Shown here: positions 12,691-24,415 of the stretch, one piece after another
Numbering within the stretch: the first letter of the stretch is position 1
How the letters are laid out: each line of letters begins with the position of its first letter
DNA from: Cryptomeria japonica
Lineage: Eukaryota > Streptophyta > Pinopsida > Cupressales > Cupressaceae
Direction of reading: 5' to 3'
NCBI RefSeq assembly: GCF_030272615.1
Contig: NC_081406.1
Location: 138,843,361 to 138,907,360 of the forward strand
DNA: 64,000 nucleotides
The notes under the pieces: model-generated
Seen by the model: the letters and a program-made list of their open reading frames with translations, nothing else
Told to the model about the DNA's origin: nothing
The model's database searches: none
Made by a program: the position numbers and the translations under genes

Positions 12691-15078
12691 TCTTGCAAAT
12701 TTGTCTTTGACCTTGCCAATCACATCTTGGATCTTATTTATTTATTATGTCTATTATATCTTGTCTAGTATCTTTAATTTCTAATAATAGGGGTTTTCCT
12801 AATAGTGGGGATTTTTTCTATTACATATCTTTTAACAATCATATTTGGGTGTTTGTGGAGGTGGAAACATCAAAATGGGGGTTTGATGGGAAAACCCCTA
12901 CATAGCCCCAACATTTTTCCCATCTCCATGTGTGTAGGTGGTGAATAGGTTCAGTGAGTGAAGGACAACATTCTAGTAGCTTTATGGTGCTTCTTTGGGG
13001 TTTTCTTCTAACAAAACACAATGTGATGCATATAGGTTCTCATGGTGCACTGGTGTCTAAGGTTGAGGCTTCACCTACCCCATATTCTAATCTTTGAATT
13101 TTATATTTTCTATTCTTATAGTTTAAATATTTTTATTACTATTTTTTCTCAAGTTATTAAGTCTTTTTAGTTTATGTTCATGGTTTTGCATAGTTAGATT
13201 TCCATCTCAAGCACTTTCTTTCCCAACTCACTAGAGCATTGGTTATTGAAGGGAAGGAAACTTGCCCCCTCCAAGATGATGAATATTAGAAGGAAAATCA
13301 GTCCACTGCTACCTCTTCGAATTGGTGCTAAGGTGAGTCAGGGGATACCAAATTCCTAAACTAACTAAACAACATAATTATAATGAAGAAGCAATAAGTA
13401 CACAAAAAATGAGTTTACAAAATGATACAATATCAAAGGCATATTATACCTTCCAGTTGGGGAGCCCTCGGGTTTCAGATACTAGCGTGGGGTGTGGACA
13501 CCAGTGCGACGTTTGTCATCCATAACGCCCGCAGACAAAGAAATTTCTAGGAACAGGTCTATGTGTGGTTCCCTGCGTGTGAAATTTGTCTCACCTGCAC
13601 CCACTAGAACGCAGAAAATTGTTGGGGTTGTTTAGGGGCTTGCCTCAGTCAGACCCCCATTTAGGTGTTTCCACCACCACAGATAGCCATATAGATAAAT
13701 TGGAAAGATAAATTAAAAATTTGGTAAATTGGAAAGATGCAAATAGAAACTATGCTACACTTAATGGAAGCAAACCCCTATTGCATGCATTAAATATTGG
13801 AAATATTAAAAATGTGAGAAATAATGAATGCACCTAGATGATAGATATAATCAACAATGCAAAGGACTCATCGCATGTGAATAAAATAGATAAAAGAGAA
13901 GACAAGGCATGAAGCCAAACCTCTCCTTGTTGAAGGTATGAGTGTGATGAAGCCCACGATAGTGTTTGTTGGTAAGAGCCACCACCAGATGGTCATAGCC
14001 TAATATTGGTAAAGTGTATGTCCAAGAGCATGAAGATAACAGTATGATATCAAGAGTGTACTAAGAGCCAAGAGCCAAGAACCCAAGATGGGAACCCTTC
14101 AAAATGAGCTAGGAAGGGTTCTTAAACTTGGAAGAGGCACAAAGAGCTGTTATGGGAAAACACGAGCCAAAGGACACATGTCGACCAATATTCGAGTCTC
14201 TGCTAGATTTGAGATTCCGCCAGCTTTGCAGGACGTCAGCGTGGTGTGCGGACGTCCCCATGTCATGCTATCATCCATCCAAAAATAGGCCCAAAGGGGG
14301 TTTGAAGGCATTTTGAGGAAATTTGTCTTTCAAGCCCAACGTGCCAAAATAATATAATTTTGATCATAGATTCGTCATAAATGCACTGAGTTCAATTTAG
14401 GACACTACATTTTTCCCCCACTTTAGTGGACTAATTGGCTCTAGGAATCGATTGCACTAAAGTAGTTTGGAAAGATATGTTCATTAAGCCCATGTAGTGC
14501 AATAAATGTAGCAGATATAATAAATACTTAGCCAAAAAGGACACTAAAGAAACTGCAGAGTTTGAGTTGACAATCACAAGTGATGCCCCCAAGTATCCAT
14601 GAGAAAACCCAATATTTAATGTGACGAATTCCATACTGCAAAACTAGAAAAGTTGTTAGCATGAAAAACAGAGGAAGCTACTTCGGCGAGAAAAATGCTT
14701 AAGAGACGTTAGTATGGATAGAAGGGAAAAAAAATTGGATGAAGGTGAGTATACACCCCCTCGTGTTTTGCCCCAGTAAGGTGGGGAAAACAGGAAGGAA
14801 AATGAGCCAAAATTGTTCAAAAATGGGCACAAGCCATTTTAGGCAAAAACTAGGCTATATACTCAAAAGTGGGCCGCCAAAAGGGTCATTTGCACTATTC
14901 ACTGCAGGCATTCAAGTGGAGATTTGAATAGAGTTTGAGTGAAAATTCCATGTAGACGAGAGCCTAGGGTGAGCAGGATCAAGGAGTTGCGGACCGCGAT
15001 TGAGCAGGGCGATGAGTCCGATCAGATACGACTCGAAACATGTTTTGTATTGTTTTTTTATGCATTTTAGCTAGGACG
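12691..15078. other. Anonymous noncoding DNA
   Basis: Contains only short frames on both strands (for example 14088-14316 and 14739-14927) with no motif I recognise. The stretch 13450-13660 is richer in G and C than its surroundings. It probably holds fragments of old repeats. Confidence 0.4.
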
Positions 15079-15231
15079 ATTGCATAGGCATCCATGGGAT
15101 GCACTGTCATCCGGGAGGCGCACCGTTGTCGTTGATGGGCGTTCTTGTTCGGATGACGCGTTGTCGTCCTAAAAGGGCACTTTTGTCCAGAAGACACGAT
15201 GTCATCTTTTGGGCGTGTAGGCATCGGTTGG
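15079..15231. repeat. Degenerate minisatellite, period 19-20 bp
   Basis: About eight units can be laid out, starting near 15080, 15101, 15118, 15138, 15157, 15176, 15195 and 15214. Each has a GC-rich head followed by a TTGTC/TGTCATC-like core, for example GCACTGTCATCC, CACCGTTGTCGTTG and GCGTTGTCGTCC. It lies just 5' of the plant-mobile-domain pseudogene. Unit similarity is modest. Confidence 0.5.
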
Positions 15232-15371
15232 AAAAGTGGAATCAGAACTAATGACAAACTTATTTCTGTGTAGACATTGCCCGAGATGTGGGAGAATACA
15301 TCAAGGAACCTATTACAAACATTGCGTAGTCGGGCAGAGGAGTTGTCGGCTATCAACATATGACTTCTTCA

Positions 15372-16275
15372 TAGAGAGGTTTGTGGTGGACGTTTACCTT
15401 GCCCGAGTTTCAATTAATTCATGCCCCGATGCTACAGGCATTGATGGAGAGGTGGGATGCAGACACCATGTCCTTCCAGCTACCCACGGGAGAGATGATC
15501 GTTACATTGATCGATGTCTATCACATTTTGTGGCTTCCTATTCGGGGGGAGCAGGTGTCACCAGTGATCTTATTTGCAGCTGAGCTGGTCAAACAGTAGG
15601 AGTGGGCCTTGGGGTAAAGGATAGATGCCACAGGACATGTAAACCTACGAGCGTTGGGCTAGGGACGAGTGTTGATTCGCTTGGTATGACACATCATGAT
15701 TGTGACCATCGCATGGCATGTACTGACAAATGATCATGGCTCAGAGCTGACTACAGGGTTTGTCCCTTTGATCCGAGAGATGGAGGAGAGACAACTAGTG
15801 TATGCATGGGGTCACAACATGTTGGCCCATCTATACTATGAGCTCTCCCTGTACGTACACCATGAGTACCAGAGCCTGACAACATGCACCCTTCTGTAGG
15901 TCTGGGTATTTGAGAACATCACTTGCACGTGGCCAATTGGATTCTCGATGCCTATTCTCTTGGACATGCCATGAGCACATGCATACCCATTACAACGTAG
16001 AGGATAGAGGACTAGAGACCTCACTTATTGGAGGATCAACATCAACTAGCTGGGGATTGGAGATGTGGTTTGGAAGCCATATTGAGACATGGGGTTCTAG
16101 ACCACAGACCGCACATAGCTCACTAATGATAGGTGGATGTCATGCAATAGGGTGTTGCAGGTCACCTAGACCACCCCTAAGTGCATCAACTGATGACAGA
16201 CCTCGAGGCATCATGCCAGCAAGAGATGGTGGCATAAGAGGAGCTGATGACACAGCGGGAGACTGTTGCTAAGCT
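15372..16275 (+). pseudogene. Plant mobile domain (PMD) pseudogene
   Basis: The frame at 15381-15599 reads LPEFQLIHAPMLQALMERWD, then THE-like helices ending TLIDVYHILWLPIRGEQV, the characteristic PMD N-terminal signature (ALxERWxxxTxxFxLPxGExxxTLxDV). Downstream, WGHNMLAHLYYELS at about 15810 and VWVFENIT at about 15903 match the later PMD helices, with stops and frameshifts between. PMD proteins occur both as host genes (MAIN/MAIL family) and inside plant transposons. The decay and surroundings favour a transposon-derived copy. Confidence 0.7.
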
Positions 16276-16434
16276 GAGGAGAGCTGAGGGGCTTGCAATC
16301 ATAGAGCACTACTATCGTGAGGCCGCAGTTGACCTCAGTCAGACAACCTTCTCACCAAGACTAAGATCCTCCAGCGCCAACAACCTCAGGGACTCACCCA
16401 CTAGGGAAGTCATGGGATAGTTTTTGATTCTTTT

Positions 16435-16760
16435 CACGTACAACATTTTTTTTGATATATATACACGGATGTAGTGATGTATATCAAAGACATATATGAC
16501 AACATCACATGTTTTTGTAGTGATGTGATACATGTGCATTGACATGAAACATTACACACACACACACACATATGAGATTCAAACTTGTCCTCTTATGGAT
16601 GGATGTTGTTGTTATTTAATATTCTCATGTGATGGATGATTTAGATTTATATGCTTATTATGATTTAATTTACATATGTTCATATGCATGATTAAATCTT
16701 ATGATGATCTATATAGAGATATGACACATGTACATGCACGCACACACACACACACACGTG
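16435..16760. repeat. Microsatellite-rich stretch with two (AC)n tracts
   Basis: (AC)n runs lie at about 16552-16570 and 16738-16757, with AT-rich and ATGTATATC-like partly palindromic sequence between. No gene was seen from 16276 to 16877. Confidence 0.8.
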
Positions 16761-16877
16761 GATATAACAATGCATAGTTACTTCATAACACATAAATGAA
16801 TGTCATGTCCATGAAGGATATGTGTCAGGATGTGACCCCCATAGGCATCTAGGTATCACACATAAGACACATACTGC

Positions 16878-18130
16878 TCATTTTCTACACATAGTATCTA
16901 CATAAGTGTGCAATATTAATAGGTTCCTTGAGAGGAGTGCCATCCACAAAGGATAAACCATAGGCACTAGAACCATAAACAAAGGTGACAATATAAGGAC
17001 CAAACCAATTCGGGCTAAATTTCTCTCTTTGGTCAGGTGGCGTGTTAACATTTCTCTGGTTCTCATAAAGAACGAGGTCACCTATTTTAAAGGTTTGGGG
17101 TAACACACTTTGGTTATATTGCTTAGATAGATATTTTTTATAAGCTTGAAGATGTTAAAGGGCCTTTAAACAACGCTCGTCCAACAACTCAAGCTGATTT
17201 AAACAAAGAGTGCGATATGGATCATCATCAATAACCCTTTTAAGGAGACCTCTAAAGAGGGAATCTCCAATTCAACATGCATAATAGTGTCAGAACCATA
17301 CACGAGGTTGTAGGGTGTCATTCTAGTAGATGTACGAACATTCGTGTGATAGGCCCATAATGCATATGCTAACTTTACATATCAATCTTTACCAAGTTCA
17401 GTAACGGTCTTGTCCAAGATCTCTTAAATAGTCTTGTTAGATGCTTCCGCTTGACCATTAGATCGTTGATAGTAAGGTGTATAGAAGCAGTGTTGAATGT
17501 GAAATTTGTCAAGAAACTAATTAAACTCCTTGTTCTTAAAAGGCATACAGTTATCAAAAACAAGGGTATCAAGTAGGCCAAATCGAGAAATGATATTATC
17601 CATGATAAAGCCACAAATCATATTAGCAGTAGTCGACCGTAGCAGCACCGCCTCGACCCACTTCGTGAAATAATCTGTAGTGGTGGTAATGAAGACATGA
17701 CCCTTAAACGAAGGGGGAGATATCTTTCACATGATGTCCAATCCCCAAGTTTGAAAAGGCCATGGAGACACCTAACTACGAAGCTCCTAGGTAGGAGCTT
17801 GATTCAAGTTGCTATGTTGTTGACATTGGGGGCACTTTTTGACAAAGGCAAAGGAATATTGTTCCTAAGTTTGCCAATAGTAGCCCATGTGGATCAATTT
17901 GTGTATCAGGGATTTTCCTCCAAAATGCCCACCTCTAGAGCTTGAATGGGCTTCTTGAAGGGAAAAGATAATTTTGGCTTTTGTTAAACAGTGCAAAAGA
18001 AGACCGTTATGATCTCTTATAAAGTATGTTAGATAAGAGAATATATTGAGTGGCCAACTTTCAAATCTGCACACATGAACTCTTGCTGGCATCATCGAGA
18101 AAACTCCTAGTCTTTAGATAATTGAAGATG
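16878..18130 (-). pseudogene. Element F integrase
   Basis: The HHCC zinc domain is visible: EAHSSSRGGHFGG with HMGYYW (18095-17865), then KKCPQCQQH. The catalytic core region (17870-17110) is broken by frameshifts. The C-terminal domain at 17106-16885 reads FKIGDLVLYENQ and NWFGPYIVTFVYGSSAYGL, ending HLCRYYV, the gypsy integrase C-terminal fold. Stops throughout make it non-functional. Confidence 0.75.
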
Positions 18131-18289
18131 TGTGCGAACCATTCCCCCGAATCGACATGGGCACACATAAGTCTATCAAATTGAGTTTGATTAGATATGA
18201 CCAGAAAATGAAGGACTTGTACCACAAAGCAGTATTTGTCCTAACCGAAGTTTGGGCCTACAAGAGAAGCTGCGCTCGCCATTGCATCC

Positions 18290-18959
18290 ACATGATGATT
18301 TTCCTTCCATGAGATGCTATTGATCATGTAAGTAACGAATTTCTTCAGGATGGTTAATGCTAATTCCTTGTACAGAGATAAATTCAACTGTTTAATATGA
18401 TAGGCACTTATCACTTGGTTCACAATAGGTTCAGAATCCCCATGGATGTGGATATTCTACACACCCATGGCATTCGCAACATGAAGTCCTACAATTAGGG
18501 CCTCGTACTCAACAACATTATTGGTACAATGAAATTCTAAATGGAAAGAGAGAAGAATTATCTTTCCTTTAGGTGAAACAAAAACTACACCTATGCCTGA
18601 GCCAGTTTGACACCTTGAACCATCAAAATACATATCCCACACGGAGTCCTGGTCAATGATCAAAAAATCCTCATTAGGGAAGAGGTCTAAGGTGGGAAAA
18701 TACTTTCTTGAGGGAGCATTGACCAACTGATCAATGATGACCTGCCCTTTAATTGACTTGTGAGTTATGAACTGCAAGTCAAACTCAGAGAGCAACATCA
18801 CCCACTTGGCCAGCCTTCCTGAGAGATCAGACTTTGCAAAGAGGTTCTTAAGAATATCATTTTTAGCAATAACTCGTGTTTCTGCATGGAGAATGTAATG
18901 TCTCAGCTTTTGAGTCACGAAGATAAGGGCCAAGCACTATTTTTTTACAATAGAATATT
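18290..18959 (-). pseudogene. Element F second (archaeal-type) RNase H
   Basis: Following the RT-linked RNase H (YILHAETRVIAKND ... DLQFITHKSIKGQV), the frame at 18457-18933 continues with WDMYFDGSRCQTGSGIGVVF and a later NNVVEYEALIVGLHVANAMGV. This is the aRH (RVT_3) signature that marks the Tat lineage. The tail ENHHVDAMASAASLV continues at 18241-18423 in another frame. The order RT then aRH is the usual Tat order, unlike element D. Confidence 0.8.
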
Positions 18960-19916
18960 AGATCTCATATTCTATCAAAGTCTGACTAATGTAATAGACT
19001 TCTCTTTCTCGACCTTCATCATCGTGTTGGGCCAATAATGTTGCTAAAGTGTGAGATAAAGCTGAAATATACAGGAAGAAAGGTCTATCAAACATAGCTG
19101 GCATTAGAATACGAGGATTAGCTAGGTAATCCTTGATGGAATTAATTACCTTTTGACAGTCCTCATTCCATTTAAAGTGGGCATCTTTCTTCAGTAATCA
19201 TGTGAAAGGAAGGGTACGATCAGCCAATTGTGCCACAAAACAACGAAAGGCTTGATCTTCCCCTACATGCTATGAAGATGATAAATATTTTTAGGTGGAG
19301 GCATGTTCACAATATCATCGATTTTATCTGTATCTATTTTGATTCCTCGATGGGAGAGAATGAATCCTAGGAGCTTCCCAATGTCAACATTGAAGAAACA
19401 CTTAAGAGGATTCAGTCTCATCTTATACAACCAAAGTCTTTCAAAGATCAAGCGGAGATTTTCAATATGTGTTCCATGTGCTAAGGACTTTACCAAGATA
19501 TCATTGACATAGTCTTCTAAGACCTTATGGATGAAATCATGAAATATCAAAGTCATGGCTCGTTGATAGGTTGCTCCCGCATTCTTCAAACCAAATGGAA
19601 TGACGACATAGAAAAAGGTCCCCCAAAGGGTTATGAAAGCAATTTTATATTGATCTTCTGGGTTAATACGAATCTAGTTATCATTCGAGAAGTCATCCAT
19701 GAATGAGAGAAAAACATTCCCTGTGGTTGAATCCACGATCATATCAATATTTGACCATCAAGTTTGATTACTAGGGCAATGTTTGAGATTGAAGGTGAAT
19801 AGATAATGGGGCATGTTAACATTCTTTCAAAGTTGTTTTTGAGCGGCATTTTGGTTAAGTGTTGGCACTGTCCTTTATTTTTTAGCCCGCTCTCCTATTC
19901 ATTCTCGCAAGTGCCA
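18960..19916 (-). pseudogene. Element F reverse transcriptase / RNase H
   Basis: RT motifs in order: FMDDFSNDN*IRI (usual FMDGFSGYNQI), PEDQYKIAF, PFGLKNAGATYQRAMT, then LEDYVNDILVKS where the usual YVDD catalytic box reads YVND, then RLNPLKCFF and LLGFILSHRGI. The RT/RNase H connection runs on to about 18930 (KLRHYILH-like segment). The Asp-to-Asn change in the catalytic box, plus stops, means it is inactive. It would copy element RNA into DNA in an intact element. Confidence 0.8.
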
Positions 19917-20890
19917 TGTGGTGTCACGATATTTCTCTAAGAAGATCACTTTTCTTGCCTTGTGTTGAGAGAACATGGAGCTACCACGTGGTGCAGGTTT
20001 TTTTTCCTTTGGCGTATGTTTTTCGGCTCCACCATCTTCCATGTACTGGCAGTGACACTTGGCATCTCCGCACTGGATGTTCCCGTTCCCTTTTTTGCAT
20101 TTGACTTTGGGTCTCCTCTGAGTTGCCACGTGTCCTCTTTGGTGATATATGAACCAAAATGTTGTTGGCGTCATGATTTTCTTGTTTTGGCAAGTGCAGG
20201 GGTCGCCATGATGCAGTTATAATAACAACATCAAAGGCCATTTTTTCATTTTCTATTGCATGAGTCTCCGTGAATGCCACACAAGGAGATTCCTAACAGG
20301 GAGCAGTTGCTAATATTTCTTGTGCTTTCTTGCAGTTTGTTAAGGCCCGAAGGCTATTTATAGGCCTTCTTTCTGTTGTTTTAGGGGTTCAGACTTTTGA
20401 GAAAATTTATTAAACTTTGGTTTTGTGAAAAAAGCCTTTATGTTAATTATATTTGATGGATGATAAACATATCAGATTGTGCCTATGGCCTTTATGGTTA
20501 TTTTTATTTGAAGCTTAATAGATGAACTTCTATGCTATGTTCTAATTCAGTGACTTCTATGATATATGTTGTGAGACTCTACTGATTAAACTATGCCATT
20601 TAACTTGTTATCTGTTAGATGAATTATGTATGTCATATTATGTTGAATGAACCTTGTTTGATTATCTTTTCAAATTCTTTTGGGCATGTAGATTGTTGAA
20701 CAGGCCTTAAAACTACAAATACTTAAGTTTTTTGTGATGCAAATATTCTAAAAATATTATGGCGTATCGCCTAATTAGTGTAGCTTTTAAGTTTTCTTCT
20801 TCCCCTTTTCTCCCCCAATTGTATGAAGAGTCGTCTTCTCAAAACCAAAGGTTATTCAGTGAATCTCGCACCAAGGTCCCCCATCATTGA
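19917..20890 (+). repeat. Element D 5' LTR (probable)
   Basis: Starts TGTGGTGTCACG exactly where element F's RT is cut. The end is placed near CCATCATTGA/ATTTTGC by similarity to the E junction (CATCATTACA followed by TTTTGGTG), so about 974 bases. No 3' LTR is in the window for comparison, so the right boundary is approximate. Short open frames within it (19899-20280) are judged not to be genes. Confidence 0.5.
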
Positions 20891-20984
20891 ATTTTGCATA
20901 AGGCTGTTAGCGTTTAATGTAAAATTAGTAGTCAACAGTTCTTTTTCTAGCACGCCCGATGGGACCTAATTTTGAACAAGCCTA

Positions 20985-21134
20985 AGCAAGTTTATGAGCC
21001 ATAGACCTGTTACCAGGAATCAAATAGCTTCAAATCCCAGTTTGCTTCTACCACCCCTAGTAAATGTCCATTCATCCACAACTACTTCTTCTCAGAATTC
21101 ACCTGTTATCCCTATGGTACCTGTTCCCGTAGTA
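20985..21134 (+). pseudogene. Element D Gag, N-terminal piece
   Basis: A frame from about 20985 (RPVTRNQIASNP, then Ser/Thr-rich NVHSSTTTSSQ and VIPMVPVPVV) runs to the TSD of element C at 21130-21134. It continues in the same frame at 24416 with MAQVTTRNF. Confidence 0.6.
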
Positions 21135-21941
21135 TGTTAGGATTAATGATAGTCCCAAAGATACTGAGAGGGTGGGCGAATTAGTATCTAACCGGTTGAC
21201 AAAATATTTAACCTTATTAAGTATTTTGTATTCCAAAATAGTGTACCGGTAAATAAGAATTAATACAATAAATAGGAACAATAAAGACAACATATAAAAC
21301 ACACCATAACACAAGATGTTTAATGAGGAAACTTAGTATGGGAAAAACCTCGGTGGGATTTGTGACCCACAATATTCACTCATTGCCCAATGAATAAATA
21401 TTACTTACAATGAGGGGCCTGCACATGCAGGAAGGTCAACTGCCTAGAGCTCATTGCTCAATCTACAAAATGGAAGTCTCACTGACTTACAAAATGGATT
21501 ATGAAAATCCAATATAATGTACTGCTTCAAATCAGCATCAACTATGCTAGGTTCAGTACCAGTTTAAACTCATATTATAACTATAAACCTTATACAAGAT
21601 ATGCCCTTATTATTCACTCATTCCTATCTAATCTCCTATCTCATCCTCTATATTATCCTCTATCAAAATTATTTACAAGATCTCATACATATAAGACTCT
21701 ATTACAATATGCCATGTCGGCTTTACAAAAATATATTTACAATTAAATACAATAAATTTTTTTTTATTCTTGTCGGTTGGGGTGCCAGTATGCATTGTTG
21801 CCGCTGTCGGTGAAGTGTCTGCCAGTGGCGGTGCCTACCGGTGGTTTACCAGATGAATATCGGGTGGTTTCCTAAAGGTTTCCAATAGGTTGCCATCAAT
21901 GACAACCCCATCATTTCTCACTAGAGTGTAGAATGCCAACA
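21135..21941 (-). repeat. Element C 3' LTR
   Basis: On the minus strand it runs TGTTGGCATTCTAC... to ...TAATCCTAACA. A polypurine tract (CCAAAGGGGGAGA on minus) directly precedes it at 21942-21955. It keeps the terminal stem-loop (21159-21189) discussed in the findings. Confidence 0.85.
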
Positions 21942-23668
21942 ATCTCCCCCTTTGGCATTGATGGCAATACTCATGAGAAAAATCCCAAAACTGTTTCCAA
22001 AAATGAAGTCCAAAAATTCTACCAAAAAGATGTGCTCCCCCTGAGCAAATGATCTCCTTTGAATAGCCATTTTTCTCTGTCCACTACTCCCCCTTTGACA
22101 TCAATGACAAAGGTTGTTGAAAAAAACTATCAAACGAGTGCAAAATTTCACCTTAAGGTTTGTAATCGATTGGTTACAATCTGAAATATATCAGCCAAAA
22201 CCAAGTTTAAACTCTGTATGAATCTGTTGTTGTCATTCATGGTTGCTCTAGTTCATTGGATCATGTTGGTGAGATGTTGCATATGCTCCTCCGGTGATCT
22301 TTCTCCTTGAATTAATGCCTTATAGATCTCATTTCTCAGAGACATAAGGTTATCCAGTTTAGGATTAAGTTTATACTTCAGATCTCTGGCATTTGCTTTG
22401 ATCCTTGCTTTTTCCTTGTCAAATTTCTCCAACTTTTCCTCAAATCCTGTTATTTCTTGCTCAATAACTAATATAGGTTCAGATGAACCAATGATGCTAT
22501 TAGCTACATCATCAATTTCCTTTTGTACTCTGCTTATTTCCTTTTCAATGTCCTGGGTACATATGAGGCTTGCATGTTTCTCTGTATAGTTCCTTATACT
22601 CCAAAATTGTTGTATTCAGTGCCGGTAAAAGTGTGTTAATATGTTCAGTGCACTTCTTTATTGTCTCAAAAAAAAATTCTTTTTCTTTTTCCATTTTCTC
22701 TTTGAATTTATCCTCATTTACCTTATCCACTATTATTACATTTCCAACAATAAATTTAGACAATATGTCTAACTATCCTAAAGAATCCTTTACATCATAT
22801 ACATTGCATTTTGGTGCAATCATATTAAGAATAGGTATTGTATCATCAATTGCCTTATAGGCCAATGCATTACAATCAATTATCTTCTTAATTGAGTCTA
22901 GAAGTACCCCTATTACATTAGTGGGTCCGAATTTAGATGTTTGACCAACTGCCTTTATTATTTCAGTGCTTCCAATGTTAGTAACCAATTTGCTCGTATC
23001 AACCTCTGGTGGATTAGTGTGAGATTGTGTTTAAACCTGTAGTGGTTTGGTTTTCTCAGTGATTACCGGTTTTACTATCTCAACATGTACCTGTGCCTCT
23101 GTTAGTTTCTCTATTGGTTTCTCTGTGTTATCAGCTGTCGGTTTCTCAGTGCCAGCATCTAAACTACCGGTATTCATTCCACTATCCTAAGTTTGCTCTG
23201 TATGCTCTGTTTGCTCTATTTGTATTTCAACCTCTACATTTTCTGTCGGTTGCTCAACAATGTTTCCATTGCCAGCAATATCATCCTGTACCTTTGTGTT
23301 GTCCTTGTCCACAATAATGTTCACTTCCCAAGTATCAACATTCATGGTGAATAGAATTTATGATTCAGGGTTAGTGTCATCATGTGTTATGACCACATTT
23401 TCAGTAGCCAGTGTATCAACAGTATGTACCGATGTAGTATCCAAGGGTGGTGGTAAGTTGTCAGTTATTTCGATGTTTGGTATTCCACCAAATTTACCTT
23501 TCCCTTTATCCTTGTCCTTTTGATATACTTTGAATGTTTTCTTCGGCCTGTTCAATTCTTCATATTTTTCCTTTTCTACAAAAAAGATATCCCATTTGTC
23601 AGTTGTTTCTTTTGCAATTTCATTTACTCTGCCAACCATTAAGCTCACTTGTCGGTAACCACTACCAG
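21942..23668 (-). pseudogene. Element C internal ORF remnant (A-type ORF2, C-terminal half)
   Basis: Frames at 23648-23358, 22988-22773 and 22763-22545 line up with element A's ORF2. Examples are DKWDIFFVEKEKYEEL, FKVYQKDKDKGKGKFGGIPN, DCNALAYKAIDDTIPILNMI and KKCTEHINTLLPALNTTILE. The sequence is lysine/glutamate-rich and predicted helical. It contains no RT, integrase or protease motif. The function is unknown. The stretch 21942-22400 is a noncoding 3' region with repeated polypurine modules. Confidence 0.7.
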
Positions 23669-24410
23669 TTGACAGAATATTTAACCTTACTAAGTATTTT
23701 GTATTCCAAAATAGTGTATCGGTAAATAAGAATTAATGCAGTAAACAGGAACAATAAAGACAACATAAAAAACACACCATAACACAAGATGTTTAACGAG
23801 GAAACCTGGTGTGGTAAAAAACTCGGTGGGATTTGTGATCCACAATATTCACTCACTGCCCAATGAATAAATATTACTTACAATGAGGGGCTTGCACATG
23901 TAGGAAGGCCAACTGCCTAGAGCGCACTGCTCAATCTACAAAATGGAAGTCTCACTGACTCACAAAATAGATTATGAAAATCCAGTATAATGTACTGCTT
24001 CAAATTATCATCAACTATGCCAGGTTCAGTACTGGTTTAAGCTCATACTATAACCATAAACCTTATATAAGATCTACCCTTATTATTCGCTCATTCCTAT
24101 CTTATCTCCTATCTCATCCTCTATATCATCCTCTATCAAAATGATTTACAAGATCTCATACATATATGAGTCTATTACAATATGCCATGTCGGCTTTACA
24201 AAAAGATATTTACAATTAAATACAATAAACAAAAGTTTATTTCTGTTAGCTAGGGTGTTGGTATGCATTGTTGCCACTGCCACTGCCGATGCTTGCCGAT
24301 GGTTTACTAGATGAATGCCAGGTGGTTGCCAATAGGTTGCGGATAGGTTTCCGGTAGGTTGCCATCAATGACAACACCATCATTTCTCACTAGAGTGTAG
24401 AATGCCAATA
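23669..24410 (-). repeat. Element C 5' LTR, truncated at its PBS end
   Basis: Matches element C's 3' LTR from TTGACA at 23669 to CCAATA at 24410. The last ~45 bases of the LTR, the PBS and the leader are missing, replaced by ORF sequence. Confidence 0.8.
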
Positions 24411-24415
24411 TAGTA

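Larger units (their letters stand above)
16878..19916 (-). mobile_element. Element F: truncated Tat-type Ty3/gypsy retrotransposon
   Basis: Reading from 19916 down, the minus strand gives RT, RNase H, a second RNase H and integrase in the standard order of plant Tat gypsy elements. It is full of frameshifts and stops. The RT begins abruptly at about 19916, where element D's LTR starts, so the Gag, protease and first part of RT were separated by that insertion and presumably lie beyond the window. No LTR of F was identified below 16878. Confidence 0.75.
21135..24410 (-). mobile_element. Element C: deleted non-autonomous LTR retrotransposon, A family
   Basis: Bounded by TSD TAGTA at 21130-21134 and 24411-24415, inserted in element D's Gag. 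It is in minus orientation: 5' LTR at 23669-24410 (missing its PBS-side end), 3' LTR at 21135-21941. The inside holds only the C-terminal half of an A-type ORF. A deletion joins mid-LTR to mid-ORF at about 23669, removing the PBS and the start of the coding region. LTRs and ORF are clearly homologous to element A. Confidence 0.85.

Noticed and set aside
19899-20280. Overlapping ORFs on both strands near 20 kb
   Set aside because: They lie inside the probable element D LTR, match no domain, and have no flanking coding context.
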